Assembly: GCA_014946745.1 (NCBI GenBank) | Contig: JADCRD010000003.1 | Span: 62,001-126,000, forward strand | Direction: 5' to 3' | Origin: Lysobacterales bacterium | Lineage (GTDB): Bacteria > Pseudomonadota > Gammaproteobacteria > Xanthomonadales > Xanthomonadaceae | Length of the DNA: 64,000 bases | Shown: positions 8,957-18,714 of the stretch, piece by piece | How the letters are laid out: each line of letters starts with the position of its first letter | Position numbering within the stretch: position 1 is the first letter of the stretch | Notes under the pieces: model-generated | Seen by the model: the letters and a program-made list of their open reading frames with translations, nothing else | What the model was told of the DNA's origin: nothing | Database searches by the model: none | Position numbers and translations under genes: made by a program

Positions 8957-9376
8957 CTACCAGCTGCCGATGTTCGGCATCGAGGCCCAGGGCTCGGCCG
9001 GCGGCAGCGCCTCGCCCTTCTGCAGCAGCTCCACCGAGATCAGGTCCGGGCTGCGCACGAACGCCATGCGGCCATCGCGCGGCGGGCGGTTGATCGTGAT
9101 GCCACGCGCCTGCAGGTGCGCACAGGTGGCGTAGATGTCGTCGACGGCGAAGGCCAGATGACCGAAGTTGCGGGCCGACCCATAGGCCTCATCGTCGTAG
9201 TTGTACGTCAGCTCGACCTCGGCTTCGGGGTTCTCGGGCGCCGCCAGATAGACCAGCGTGAATCGCCCCTGCGGGTAATCGCGGCGACGCGTCTCGACGA
9301 GGCCGAGCCCGTCGCACCAGAACTTCAGCGACGCGTCCAGATCGCGGACGCGGACCATGGCGTGGAGGTACTTCAT
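8957..9376 (-). CDS. gloA: Lactoylglutathione lyase (glyoxalase I) family
   Basis: Converts the hemithioacetal of methylglyoxal and glutathione to S-lactoylglutathione in the cytoplasm. The product has 139 residues, the normal size of the one-domain dimeric bacterial enzyme. The four metal ligands can be placed: H5 (MKYLHAM), E55 (EVELTYN), H73 (FGHLAFAV) and E116 (SVELLQK). The first half, [21 protein letters not shown], is typical of the family. The ATG abuts a CCCCAAT heptamer tract at its 5' side, leaving no visible Shine-Dalgarno. Upstream on the same strand is an SDR gene, so the two may be co-transcribed through that repeat. Confidence 0.9.
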   Translation of the reverse strand: MKYLHAMVRVRDLDASLKFWCDGLGLVETRRRDYPQGRFTLVYLAAPENPEAEVELTYNYDDEAYGSARNFGHLAFAVDDIYATCAHLQARGITINRPPRDGRMAFVRSPDLISVELLQKGEALPPAEPWASMPNIGSW

Positions 9377-9562
9377 GGGATTGGGGATTGGGGATTGGGG
9401 ATTCCCGAGCGTAGCGGAGTCATCGCCGAACTGGCGTGTCAGGGTTCAGCCGTGGCCATGCCAGGTGCCAGTCACTGCTCTCAGGGGCTCCGCGCGCGAG
9501 CGTGCCCACGAGACTTGCTTTGCTCGCAATGGTTCAATCCCCAATCCCCAATCCCCAATCCC
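9377..9562. repeat. Inverted GGGGATT heptamer tracts filling the SDR-gloA gap
   Basis: GGGGATT units at 9377-9404 and their inverse at 9536-9562 enclose about 130 bases. The two arms could pair into a stem of roughly 25 bp. The left arm touches the gloA ATG; the right arm starts 4 bases after the SDR stop. Four runs of three or four G separated by ATT on the plus strand also fit a G-quadruplex pattern. Confidence 0.75.
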
Positions 9563-9565
9563 GGC

Positions 9566-10378
9566 TCAAAGAAACAAATCCGCCATCAGCGGATGCCCCG
9601 GCTTCACCGCATAGGGCTCGAAGTCCTCGACGCCGTGCACGCGCAGCACGTCCTCGTCGATCAGGAACTGGCCGTTGAGGCGCGCAGCCGGTGTGGACAG
9701 CACCGCGTGGGCGGCGTCGGCGACGATCTCGGGCTTGCGGCAGCCGTCGTGGTCGACGCCCGGGATCATGTTCAGCGCATCCGTAAGGATCACCGTCTTC
9801 GGCCACAGCGCGTTTACCGCCACGCCCTGCGGACCGAACTCGGCCGCCAGGCCCATCGTGGCGAGGCTCATGCCGTACTTGGCCATGGTGTAGGCGGTGT
9901 GCGGCGCGAACCAGCGCGGGTCGAGGTTGGGCGGCGGCGCCAGCGTGAGGATGTGCGGGTTCGCAGACTTCAGCAGGTGCGGCAGGCAGGCCTGGCTGCA
10001 CAGAAACGTGCCGCGCGCGTTGACGCCGTGCATCAGGTCGTAGCGCTTCATTGGCGTGTCCAGCGCTCCGCGCAGCCAGATCGCACTGGCGTTGTTCACC
10101 AGGATATCGATGCCGCCGAAGCGTTCGACCGCTGCAGCGACGGCTGCCAGCACATCGTCTTCTTCGCGGATGTCGCACTTGAGGGCCAAGGCCTGTCCGC
10201 CCGCTGCGATCACCGCTTCAGCGGCACTGTGGATGGTGCCCGGCAGCTTTGGGTTCGGCACCGACGACTTCGCTGCGATCACCACATTCGCGCCATCGCG
10301 GGCGGCACGCAGGGCGATCGCCAGTCCGATGCCGCGCGAGGCGCCGGTGATGAACAGGGTGCGATCCTTGAGGGACAT
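9566..10378 (-). CDS. SDR oxidoreductase, HSDL2-like
   Basis: Classical short-chain dehydrogenase/reductase of 270 residues, closest in layout to the hydroxysteroid dehydrogenase-like 2 group. The nucleotide-binding motif is TGASRGIG near the start, followed by an insertion AAKSSVPNPKLPGTIHSAAE that is characteristic of HSDL2-type enzymes. NNASAIW is the NNAG equivalent and YTMAK carries the catalytic Tyr and Lys. The ending GQFLIDEDVLR and FEPYAVKPG also match this group. Substrate is unknown; lipid or fatty acyl compounds are suspected for the family. The gene begins directly after a 200-bp gap shared with the divergent protease gene. Confidence 0.87.
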   Translation of the reverse strand: MSLKDRTLFITGASRGIGLAIALRAARDGANVVIAAKSSVPNPKLPGTIHSAAEAVIAAGGQALALKCDIREEDDVLAAVAAAVERFGGIDILVNNASAIWLRGALDTPMKRYDLMHGVNARGTFLCSQACLPHLLKSANPHILTLAPPPNLDPRWFAPHTAYTMAKYGMSLATMGLAAEFGPQGVAVNALWPKTVILTDALNMIPGVDHDGCRKPEIVADAAHAVLSTPAARLNGQFLIDEDVLRVHGVEDFEPYAVKPGHPLMADLFL

Positions 10379-10576
10379 GGTGTTTGGGCTCCGGGAGGCG
10401 GGGACAGGCGTTCGAGTGTAGGCGGTGGCTGGCCGCCTTCGCGTGGGGGATCGCCGAGGACAGGGGTCGCGCCGGGCGCGGGCACGGCCTACCGCGCTTC
10501 ACTTGCCGTAGCGCAGGGCGCCGCGCATGCTTGCCGGCTTGCGCGACGGGGGTCGCGCGTTGATTGGGGACACACC

Positions 10577-13500
10577 ATGCTTCACACGATTCTGCGGGCG
10601 CCGCTGGCCGCGCTCGCTCTGCTGCTGATGATCGCGCCTGCCGGCGCGGCCTTTGCCCAAGCCACCGCCGCCTCGGCGGACGGCCTGTGGAGCGCCATCG
10701 ACGAAGCCCAGGTCGCGCGCAGCGCGGAGCCGCGGCGGCTGGTGCCGCAGCGCTACCGCACCCAGCAGCTCGATCGTGCTCGCCTCGCCGATCTGCTTAG
10801 GACGGCTCCGCTCGAAGCGCAGACCCCGGCGGCGGAGAGCAGCCTGGAGCTCAGCCTGCCGACCCCCGAGGGCGATTACGCCCGCTTCCGCATCGTCGAG
10901 TCACCCATCATGGAAGCCGCGCTCGCGGCCAAATTCCCTGAGATCCGAACCTACCTCGGCCAGGGCATCGACGACCCCACCGCGACCCTGCGCTTCGATG
11001 TCAGTCCGCAGGGCTTCCGCGCCCAGGTCATCGGCTGGCGCGGTAGCTACTACGTCGACCCCTACCAGCCGCGCGATCTCGACACCTACGTGGTGTATTC
11101 GAAGGCGGATGCCCCGGATGACGGCGAGCGCCTGCGCTGCGGCGTCACCGGCCAGGAGCTGCCGAAGGACCTGCCCAACTTCCAGCAGCGCGGCGTCACG
11201 CCCAAGATCAGCTCGGGCACGGTGCGGCGCACCTACCGGCTGGCCATCGCGGCAACCGGCGAGTACACCGCTTTCCACGGTGGCACCGTGGCCGACGGGC
11301 TGGCCGCCATCGTCACCACCATGAACCGCGTCAACGGCGTCTACGAGCGCGAGCTGTCGGTGCGCATGCTGCTGGTGGCCAACAACGACCTGATTGTCTT
11401 CACCAACGGGGCGACCGATCCGTACACCAACGGCAGCGGAACGACGATGCTCGGCGAGAACCAGGCCACCCTGACGAACCTGATCGGCGGCGCCAACTAC
11501 GACATCGGTCATGTGGTGAGCACCGGCGGCGGCGGCGTGGCCGCGCTCGGCTCTGTCTGCAGCGCCAGCAGCAAGGCGCAGGGCGTCACCGGTTCAGGCT
11601 CGCCCGTCGGCGACCCCTTTGACATCGACTACGTCGCCCACGAAATGGGGCATCAGTTCCGCGGCCGCCACACCTTCAACGGCTCCGGCGGCAACTGCGC
11701 GGGCGGCAACCGCAGCGCTGGCAACGCCTACGAGGCCGGCAGCGGCATCACCATCCAGGCGTACGCGGGCATCTGCGCCGCCGACAACCTGCAGCCCAAC
11801 AGCGACGACTACTTCCACCGCGCCAGCCTCGACGAGATGCTGGCCTTCGTCACCACCGGCGGTGGCGCGAGCTGCGGCACCACCAATGCCACCGGCAACA
11901 CCCCGCCCACCGTCAACGCGACCGCGGTCTTCACCATTCCTGCGCGCACGCCCTTCGAGTTGAGCGCCACCGGCAGCGATACCAACGGTGATTCGCTGAC
12001 CTGGGTGTGGGAGCAGTTCGACCTCGGCACCACGGCCAACACTGCCGGCAGCATCGTCGATGCCGGCCAGGGCCCGCTGTTCCGTTCCTTTGCGCCCACC
12101 CTGTCCAACAGCCGCGTCTTCCCCAGCTGGCGCTGGATCCTCAACAACGCCAACGTCGCCCCGGCGACCGCACCGCTGCAGGGCAGCAGCTCGCCGAACT
12201 GGCTCACCGCCGAAGTGCTGCCGAGCACCAACCGCACGCTCAATTTCCGCGTGACCGCGCGCGACAACCGCGCGGGCGGCGGTGGCACCAACGAAGCGGC
12301 CACCGCACTGACCGTGGTCGCGGCCGCAGGGCCCTTTGTGGTCACTGCGCCCAACACCGCCGTGAGCTGGGCCACCGGCAGCGCGCAGACGATCAGCTGG
12401 GACGTGGCTGGCACCACCGCCAATGGCATCAATGCCGCCAACGTGCGGATCACCCTGTCGCTGGACGGCGGCCTCACCTGGCCGATCGAGCTGGCGGCCT
12501 CCACCGCCAACGACGGCAGCGAGAGCCTGACGATTCCCGCCAACGCACCCGCCAGCACGCAGGCGCGCGTGCGCGTGCAGGCGCTGGGCAACGTCTTCTT
12601 CGACGTCAGCGACGTGAACTTCAGCATCACCGCGAGCGGCAACACGCCGCCGACGGTCAGCGTGACCGGCACGGTGAGCACGCGCCAGGGCAGCCCCGCC
12701 GCCACGGCCAATGTCGCCACCGTCAGCGATGCCCAGCAGAGTGCGGGCAGCCTGGGCGTGGCCCTCAGTGGCGCACCTCCGGGTCTCGCGGTCAGTGCGG
12801 TGAACACGGGCGGCACCATCAGCCTGTCCGCCACCGCCAGCTGCGAGCTGGTCGCGCCGGGCGGCAACCGCGCCTATCCGCTGCAGCTCAGCGTGACCGA
12901 CAGCGGCGGTGCCACCGCCACCGCGGAAGTGGTGGTGAACGTGTCGCGAAACTTGGTGCCGAGCCTCGGCGCCTATACCAACCTCACGCTCAATCGCGGC
13001 GGCAGCCAAACCGTCGTGCCCACTGCTGCGGTCGCTGACGGCAACGGCAATCTGGTGGGCGTGACCGTCAGCCCGACCACGCTCGCGGGCGGCGGCAGCG
13101 TCAGCGTTGCTGGCAACGGCACCGTCACCCTCAACGCTGGCGCCAGTACGCCCTTCGGCAGCTATCCGATCACCGTCGAGGCGGCGGACACCTGCGGTGC
13201 GATCGAGCGCCGCAGCTTCACCCTGACCGTGGCCAGCGCGCAGCCGACGCTGGAAGTGGCGTCGACCAGCCTGCCGACCGGCAACGGCCTGGTCGAGCCG
13301 AACGAGTGCAACCAGTTCAACGTCAGCCTGCGCAACATCGGCACGACTGCGGCCACCGCGGTGAGCGCGAGCCTCGCGACCACCACGCCGGGCGTCAGCA
13401 TCGCCCAGGGCAGCACGACCTTCGCCGACATCGCCGGCAATGGCGGCAGCCAGACCAGCCAGACGCCGTTCCAGATCAGCACCTCGGCCGGCCTTGCCTG

Positions 13501-15364
13501 CTTCGGCAACATCGACCTGCAGCTCACCGTGACCTACAGCGGCGGCGGCGGGCCCTTCAGCAGCACGATCCAGCTGCCCGTGGGCCAGCCGGCGTCGCCG
13601 AACTACACCTTCACGCCCAGCAGCGGCGCCACCCTGCCGGGCGGCGGCACCCTGGTCGCCGGCACCCAGGCCGACGATGCGGTGGTCAATCTCAGCGTGC
13701 CGGCGGGCTTCGCCTTCAGCGTCTACGGGCAGAGCTACACCGGCGGAGAGACGCTGCGCGTCAGCACCAATGGCAATCTGCAGCTGGTCGGTAGCGGCGG
13801 GTCTGCCGGTTGGACCAACACCGCGCTGCCCAGCGCCGGCAACGGCGACAGCGGTGCGGGCGCCTTCCCGACCTCGGCGGCGGTGCTGCTGCCCTACTGG
13901 GATGACCTCGACCTGCGCACCGCCGGCTCGCCGGGCGCGGGCGTCTACCAGCAGGTGACGGGCACCGCGCCCAACCGCCGCTGGCTGATCGAGTGGCGCG
14001 GGAAGCATGTCGACGACACCAGCATCGCGCAGACCGTGAACTTCGCCATCGAGTTCGTCGAGGGCAGCCCGCAATTCAGCTACCTCTACGCGCAGACCGG
14101 CAACACCAATGCCAACGGCGTGTCGGCCAGCGTGGGCGCACAGGCGGCCACCACCGGCAGCCAGTTCACCCAAGTGTCAACCGCACAGGGCGGCATCACC
14201 CCGGGCCTGCGCCTGACGGCGGCGCGCCCTGCGGCGATCTGCAGCCAGGGCAGCGGTGGCTGTGGTCCCCAGGTGTCGGTGCTGCTGATCGAGAGCAGCG
14301 GCAGCACCACCGCCAGCGAAGGCGGCGCGGGCGATACCTACAGCGTGAGCCTGAGCGCCGTGCCTTCGGGCACCGTGAGTTTCACCGCCAGCCCTGACGC
14401 CCAGCTGCAGATCAGCCCGAGCAGCCTGCAGTTCGACGCCCTGAACTGGAACCTGCCGCAGACGATCACCGTCAGCGCCGTCAACGACACCGTGGTCGAA
14501 GGCACGCACAGCGGCGTCATCACCCACAGCGTCAGCGGCGGCGGCTACAGCGGCGTCAGCGTGCCGCCGATCACGGTGGCCATCACCGACGACGACGTCG
14601 CCACCCTCAGCACCCAGGGCGTGGCGGTGGCCGAAGGCGACAGCGGCACCACGCCCATGATCTTCACCCTGCAGTTGAGCGGCCGGGTCGCGGGCGGCTT
14701 CAGCGTCAGCTACGCCACCCGCGCCGGCACCGCGACCGCGGGCACGGACTTCGTCGCCGCCACCGGCAGCGTCAGCTTCGACGGCAGCGCCAACCCCTCG
14801 CGCACGGTCACCGTGCAGCTGCAGGGCGACAGCGTCGCCGAAGCCGACGAGACCCTGTTCCTCGACCTCGTCAGCAGTACGCCGGGCGTGCTGCTGGCGC
14901 CGGACTCTCCGCAGGGCAGCATCGTCAACGACGACTTCAGCGCCGACCTGCGCCTGCGTCTGTCGCGCCTGCCGGGCACGGTCAGCGCCGGTGCTGCGAT
15001 CACCTATGTGGTCGACGTCGACAACGCCAGCACCCTGCTCGCGGTGCCGCAGGCGAGCCTGAGCTTCGCGCCGGCGGCGCAGCTTCAGGGAGTGACTTGG
15101 ACCTGCACCGCGCCCGCCGGCTCAAGCTGCTCGGCGGCCAGCGGCAGCGGCGCCCTGCCGACCGTCGCACTCGGCACGGGCGGCAGCGCCCGCCTGCAGA
15201 TCACCGCGACGGTGGCGGCAGGCACCGCCCTGGGCACGCGCTTCGGCAGCAGCGCCACCGTGAGCCCAGTGGCGCCGTTCACCGACCCGGTGCCGGGCAA
15301 CAACAGCGCCAGCCTGCAGAGCACCGTCGGCATCGACGATGTCTTCGCCAACGGCTTCGAGTAA
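10577..15364 (+). CDS. Secreted reprolysin-type metalloprotease with Calx-beta and DUF11-like domains
   Basis: A 1595-residue exported zinc protease. ATG 10577 follows a GGGGA and opens a signal peptide (LAALALLLMIAPAGAAFA). A propeptide-like region reaches about residue 200. The catalytic domain of the M12B/reprolysin-like type follows and carries HEMGHQFRGRH (HExxHxxxxxH, H355, E356, H359, H365). Beyond about residue 440 are Ig-like and fibronectin-like repeats. Next come a Calx-beta-like repeat at about 1235-1343 and a clear Calx-beta at about 1344-1454 (VAVAEGDSG, GTDFVAATGSVSF, DETLFLDL). A DUF11-like domain ends the chain, terminating VFANGFE. The frame stays open upstream to 8894, but that part overlaps genes on the other strand. 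It is monocistronic, with a terminator at 15387. Confidence 0.88.
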   Translation: MLHTILRAPLAALALLLMIAPAGAAFAQATAASADGLWSAIDEAQVARSAEPRRLVPQRYRTQQLDRARLADLLRTAPLEAQTPAAESSLELSLPTPEGDYARFRIVESPIMEAALAAKFPEIRTYLGQGIDDPTATLRFDVSPQGFRAQVIGWRGSYYVDPYQPRDLDTYVVYSKADAPDDGERLRCGVTGQELPKDLPNFQQRGVTPKISSGTVRRTYRLAIAATGEYTAFHGGTVADGLAAIVTTMNRVNGVYERELSVRMLLVANNDLIVFTNGATDPYTNGSGTTMLGENQATLTNLIGGANYDIGHVVSTGGGGVAALGSVCSASSKAQGVTGSGSPVGDPFDIDYVAHEMGHQFRGRHTFNGSGGNCAGGNRSAGNAYEAGSGITIQAYAGICAADNLQPNSDDYFHRASLDEMLAFVTTGGGASCGTTNATGNTPPTVNATAVFTIPARTPFELSATGSDTNGDSLTWVWEQFDLGTTANTAGSIVDAGQGPLFRSFAPTLSNSRVFPSWRWILNNANVAPATAPLQGSSSPNWLTAEVLPSTNRTLNFRVTARDNRAGGGGTNEAATALTVVAAAGPFVVTAPNTAVSWATGSAQTISWDVAGTTANGINAANVRITLSLDGGLTWPIELAASTANDGSESLTIPANAPASTQARVRVQALGNVFFDVSDVNFSITASGNTPPTVSVTGTVSTRQGSPAATANVATVSDAQQSAGSLGVALSGAPPGLAVSAVNTGGTISLSATASCELVAPGGNRAYPLQLSVTDSGGATATAEVVVNVSRNLVPSLGAYTNLTLNRGGSQTVVPTAAVADGNGNLVGVTVSPTTLAGGGSVSVAGNGTVTLNAGASTPFGSYPITVEAADTCGAIERRSFTLTVASAQPTLEVASTSLPTGNGLVEPNECNQFNVSLRNIGTTAATAVSASLATTTPGVSIAQGSTTFADIAGNGGSQTSQTPFQISTSAGLACFGNIDLQLTVTYSGGGGPFSSTIQLPVGQPASPNYTFTPSSGATLPGGGTLVAGTQADDAVVNLSVPAGFAFSVYGQSYTGGETLRVSTNGNLQLVGSGGSAGWTNTALPSAGNGDSGAGAFPTSAAVLLPYWDDLDLRTAGSPGAGVYQQVTGTAPNRRWLIEWRGKHVDDTSIAQTVNFAIEFVEGSPQFSYLYAQTGNTNANGVSASVGAQAATTGSQFTQVSTAQGGITPGLRLTAARPAAICSQGSGGCGPQVSVLLIESSGSTTASEGGAGDTYSVSLSAVPSGTVSFTASPDAQLQISPSSLQFDALNWNLPQTITVSAVNDTVVEGTHSGVITHSVSGGGYSGVSVPPITVAITDDDVATLSTQGVAVAEGDSGTTPMIFTLQLSGRVAGGFSVSYATRAGTATAGTDFVAATGSVSFDGSANPSRTVTVQLQGDSVAEADETLFLDLVSSTPGVLLAPDSPQGSIVNDDFSADLRLRLSRLPGTVSAGAAITYVVDVDNASTLLAVPQASLSFAPAAQLQGVTWTCTAPAGSSCSAASGSGALPTVALGTGGSARLQITATVAAGTALGTRFGSSATVSPVAPFTDPVPGNNSASLQSTVGIDDVFANGFE

Positions 15365-15386
15365 GCCCGCCGCAGCGCGTTGAACG

Positions 15387-15418
15387 CAGAAGGGCAGGCC
15401 TTGCGGCCTGCCCTTCTG
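15387..15418 (+). terminator. Intrinsic terminator after the metalloprotease gene
   Basis: A perfect 14-bp stem (15387-15400 with 15405-15418, arm CAGAAGGGCAGGCC) around a TTGC loop, starting 23 bases after the stop. The T run is short (CTTTCC), so efficiency is uncertain. Confidence 0.75.
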
Positions 15419-15494
15419 CTTTCCGACACGCGGCCCCGCGCCGGCCGGCCCGAGCCAATCTGCATTTCACGCGCACGCGCCCACACTCCCGACC

Positions 15495-16154
15495 ATGCAT
15501 CTCACCGTCCGACAGCTGCAGCGCCGATTCGGCGATACCCCGGTCCTCGATGGGCTCGATCTCGACCTCGCCCCAGGCGAGTGCGTGGCCCTGGTCGGGC
15601 GCAGCGGCGCGGGCAAGTCGACCCTGCTGCATCTGGTGGCGGGCATCGATCGCGCCGATGGCGGCGAGATCCGCTTCGATGACACGCGGCTCGATGCGCT
15701 GGATGAAGCCGCGCGCACGCGCTTCCGGCGGCGGCATCTGGGGCTGGTGTTCCAGAGCTGGAACCTGGTGCCCAGCCTGAGCGCGCTCGACAACCTCTGC
15801 CTGCCGCTGGAGTTGATCGGAGTCGCGGGTGCGGAGGCCAAGCGGCGCGCGCAGGCGCTGCTCGATCAGCTCGGTCTCGGCGAACTTGCCAAGCGTTTCC
15901 CGGATGAACTTTCCGGCGGCCAGCAGCAGCGCGTGGCGGTGGCGCGGGCGCTGGCGCATGGGCCCTCGGTGCTGCTGGCCGACGAGCCCACCGGCAGCCT
16001 CGATGCGGAGAGCGCGGCGGCGGTGATGCGGCTGTTGATCGGTGCGTGTCGTGAGGCCGGCGCCAGCCTGTTGCTGGTGACCCATGCGGCCGAGGTGATG
16101 GGCCAGGCCGATCGCCTGCTGCGCATGCAGGACGGCCGCCTGGTGCCGGCCTGA
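15495..16154 (+). CDS. ABC transporter ATP-binding protein (LolD/AttE-like)
   Basis: Cytoplasmic ATPase of a MacB/LolD-type ABC system, 219 residues. Motifs in order: Walker A GRSGAGKST (about 36-44), Q-loop VFQSWNLVPSL, signature LSGGQQQR, Walker B VLLADEPTG, and switch histidine in LLVTHAAEV. It is followed after 4 bases by a double FtsX-type permease and then by a lipocalin-like lipoprotein. That order matches AttE-AttFG-AttH systems of Agrobacterium and xanthomonads, whose transported molecule is unknown. Confidence 0.88.
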   Translation: MHLTVRQLQRRFGDTPVLDGLDLDLAPGECVALVGRSGAGKSTLLHLVAGIDRADGGEIRFDDTRLDALDEAARTRFRRRHLGLVFQSWNLVPSLSALDNLCLPLELIGVAGAEAKRRAQALLDQLGLGELAKRFPDELSGGQQQRVAVARALAHGPSVLLADEPTGSLDAESAAAVMRLLIGACREAGASLLLVTHAAEVMGQADRLLRMQDGRLVPA

Positions 16155-16158
16155 GGCG

Positions 16159-18714
16159 ATGACGCAGCGACTCGCACTCACGCTGTGGAACGCGCACCGG
16201 CGCGCGCCGGGGCAGGCTCTGTTGATGTTGCTGGGCCTCGCGCTCAGCGTTGCGGTGGTGGTGGCGATCGATCTCGCTGTCGACTCCGCGCGCGGGGCTT
16301 TTCTCGAATCGCGGCGCGCGCTGTCGGGCTCGGCCACGCACCAGATCACCGCGGATGGCGGCGAGGTGCCGATGCGGCTTCTGGCCGAGCTGCGCGCGCA
16401 GGGCCTGTGGCGCAGCGCGCCGCTGATCGAACGCGAGGTGCTGCATGCGGGTTCCGGCGCGCGCCTGCGCCTGCTCGGCATCGAGCCCTTGAGCGAAGCC
16501 GCACTGCGGCCGTGGCTGGCGGGCGGCGTGGGGGGCCGAAGTGATGCCGAGTCGGCGCCGCGCGACCCCGCTCCCATCGACCCGGGCGCGCTGATCGGTC
16601 GAGACGACGTCGTGCTGCTGTCGCAGCGGCTGGCGGCGCGCTTGAAGCTCGCGCCGGGCGATGCGCTCACGCTCAGCGTGGATGGCAGGCGCGTCGAACT
16701 GCGCGTGCTCGCCCTGCTGCCCGACGACAGCCTGCCGAGCGGCAGCGGCGACTGGGTGCTTGCCGACATCGCTGCCGCGCAGGCCATCACCGGCCTCGAA
16801 GGCTTCACCCGTATCGATCTCATCGCCGATGAAGCCCGCGCCGCCGAGCTCGCGCAGTCGCTGCCGCTGGGCCTGCGTCTCGTCGCCACCACCGAGCAGG
16901 ACAGCCAGCTCGCCGCGATGAGCGGGGCCTTCGAAATCAATCTGAAGGCATTGAGTCTGCTGGCGCTGCTGGTCGGCGTGTTCGTGGTGTTCCAGACCCT
17001 GAGCTTTCTTGCCCTGCAGCGTCGGCGATTGATCGGTCTGCTGCGCGCGCTGGGCGTGTCGAACCGTGAGCTCGGCGCACTGATGATCGGCGAGGCGGCC
17101 CTCGTCGGTGTTCTTGCCGCAGGCATCGGCATCGCACTCGGCATCGCCTTGGGCAGCGTGCTGCTGCAGGGCTTGGCGCGCAGCTACGGCGAGCTGTTCT
17201 ACCGGGTTGAAGTCAGCGCGCTCAGCCTGTCGCCGCTGCTGCTCGGCAAGGCCGCGGTGCTGGCAATCGCCGGTGCCCTCGTCGCCGTGCTGCTGCCGCT
17301 GCGCGACGCCCTGGGCGTGCCGGTGCTGGATGCACTCGGCCGCGCCAGCGCAGGCCTGCGCGCGCCCGAGCAGCGTCTGCGCGCGCTGCTGATGCCGGCC
17401 GTCGTGCTCTTCGCGGCGGGTCTCCTGCTGATCCTGTACGGACCGCAGGGCTTGTTCTGGGGCTTTGCAGGTCTCTTCGCCTGCCTGATCGCAGCCCTGG
17501 GCCTGATCCCGTGGGCGGCCGGCCATGCGCTGGGCGCGCTCGAAGCGGTGCTTCGGGACACCCCCGTGCGCTGGCGCTGGCTGATCGCCGGCACCCGCCG
17601 CACGCTCGGTCGCACCGGCATCGCGCTGGCCGCGCTGTCGCTGGCCATCGCCACCGTGATCGGCATGAGCAGCATGATCCACAGCTTCCGCGAAGCGCTG
17701 AGCGTGTGGATTGATCGCAGCCTGCAGGCGCAGGTCTACCTCTCGACCGGGGGCCGCAGCGCGCTGCCCGAGGGGCTGGTGGAGGCGGCGCAAGCGCTGG
17801 ACGGTGTTGAAGGCATCGGCCTCAATCGCCGCAGCCAGCGCTTGCCCGAGTCCGGCCCCGTTGAAGTCGTGGGCCTGCAGCTGCCCGCGCAGGGCCGCAG
17901 CGGCTTCGAGCTGATCGCCGGTGCCGAAGATCCGCAACTCTGGGCGCGCTTTGCGGCGGGCGAAGCCCTGATCAGCGAGCCGCTGTCGCAGCGCCTGACG
18001 CTTGCCGTGGGCGACGCGTTCCGCATGCCCACGCCGCAGGGCGAGGTCGATCTGCGCGTGGCCGCCATCTACCGCGACTACAGCAGCCCGCAGGGCGTGC
18101 TGACCCTGGACCTCGCGCGCTACCAGCAGCTGTTCGACGACCGCGCAGTCGGCGCTTTGGCTCTGTACGCGCCGGTGAGCGAAGCGGCGCGCCTCAAGAC
18201 CGAACTCGAAGCGCTGATCGCCACGCGCTTCGCCGACCGCGCCGGCCTGCAGGTGGTCACCGCCGGCGAGATCCGCGCGATCAGCCTGGAGGTATTCGCC
18301 CGCACCTTCGCGATCACCGACGTGCTGCGCCTGCTGGCGGGCTTGATCGCCGTGGTCGCGGTGCTCGGCGCACTGTCGGCGCTGGCGATCGAGCGCAGCC
18401 GCGAGTTCGCCCTGCTGCGCGCGCTGGGCCTGACGCCGGTCGAACTCTCGCGCCTGCAGCGCGTTCAAGGCGCGGTGCTCGGTCTGCTCGCCGGCCTGGC
18501 CGCCCTGCCGCTGGGGCTGGGCCTCGCCGTACTGCTGATCGAAGTGATCAACCGCCGAAGCTTCGGCTGGAGCATGCAGCTCGACCTGCCCTGGGCGCAG
18601 ATCGCCAGCGCGATCGCGATCTCGACGCTGGCCGCGGTGCTGGCCGCGTGGTGGCCGGCGCGGCGCAGCGCGGGCGCGGATCTCAGCCGTCAACTGCGAG
18701 GCGCGGGCGCATGA
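16159..18714 (+). CDS. FtsX-like ABC transporter permease, duplicated (AttF-AttG fusion type)
   Basis: Inner-membrane permease of 851 residues with an N-terminal transmembrane helix, a periplasmic domain, and two FtsX-type three-helix modules. The first module begins near SLLALLVGVFVVFQTLSFLA and the second near LLAGLIAVVAVLGALSALAI; each is followed by the RxREFALLRALG-type cytoplasmic loop (RRRLIGLLRALGVSN and RSREFALLRALGLTP). The size is about twice that of a single MacB-like permease, consistent with fusion of two half-permeases. The ATPase is encoded upstream and the AttH-like lipoprotein overlaps at the 3' end by ATGA. Confidence 0.88.
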   Translation: MTQRLALTLWNAHRRAPGQALLMLLGLALSVAVVVAIDLAVDSARGAFLESRRALSGSATHQITADGGEVPMRLLAELRAQGLWRSAPLIEREVLHAGSGARLRLLGIEPLSEAALRPWLAGGVGGRSDAESAPRDPAPIDPGALIGRDDVVLLSQRLAARLKLAPGDALTLSVDGRRVELRVLALLPDDSLPSGSGDWVLADIAAAQAITGLEGFTRIDLIADEARAAELAQSLPLGLRLVATTEQDSQLAAMSGAFEINLKALSLLALLVGVFVVFQTLSFLALQRRRLIGLLRALGVSNRELGALMIGEAALVGVLAAGIGIALGIALGSVLLQGLARSYGELFYRVEVSALSLSPLLLGKAAVLAIAGALVAVLLPLRDALGVPVLDALGRASAGLRAPEQRLRALLMPAVVLFAAGLLLILYGPQGLFWGFAGLFACLIAALGLIPWAAGHALGALEAVLRDTPVRWRWLIAGTRRTLGRTGIALAALSLAIATVIGMSSMIHSFREALSVWIDRSLQAQVYLSTGGRSALPEGLVEAAQALDGVEGIGLNRRSQRLPESGPVEVVGLQLPAQGRSGFELIAGAEDPQLWARFAAGEALISEPLSQRLTLAVGDAFRMPTPQGEVDLRVAAIYRDYSSPQGVLTLDLARYQQLFDDRAVGALALYAPVSEAARLKTELEALIATRFADRAGLQVVTAGEIRAISLEVFARTFAITDVLRLLAGLIAVVAVLGALSALAIERSREFALLRALGLTPVELSRLQRVQGAVLGLLAGLAALPLGLGLAVLLIEVINRRSFGWSMQLDLPWAQIASAIAISTLAAVLAAWWPARRSAGADLSRQLRGAGA

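Noticed and set aside
8894-10576. Plus-strand extension upstream of the metalloprotease start
   Set aside because: It lies antisense to the glyoxalase and SDR genes. The signal peptide begins at ATG 10577.
11594-14173. 859-codon open frame antisense to the metalloprotease
   Set aside because: It is the mirror of a high-GC real gene, with skewed composition and no domain. The plus strand has a signal peptide, HExxH motif and Calx-beta domains.
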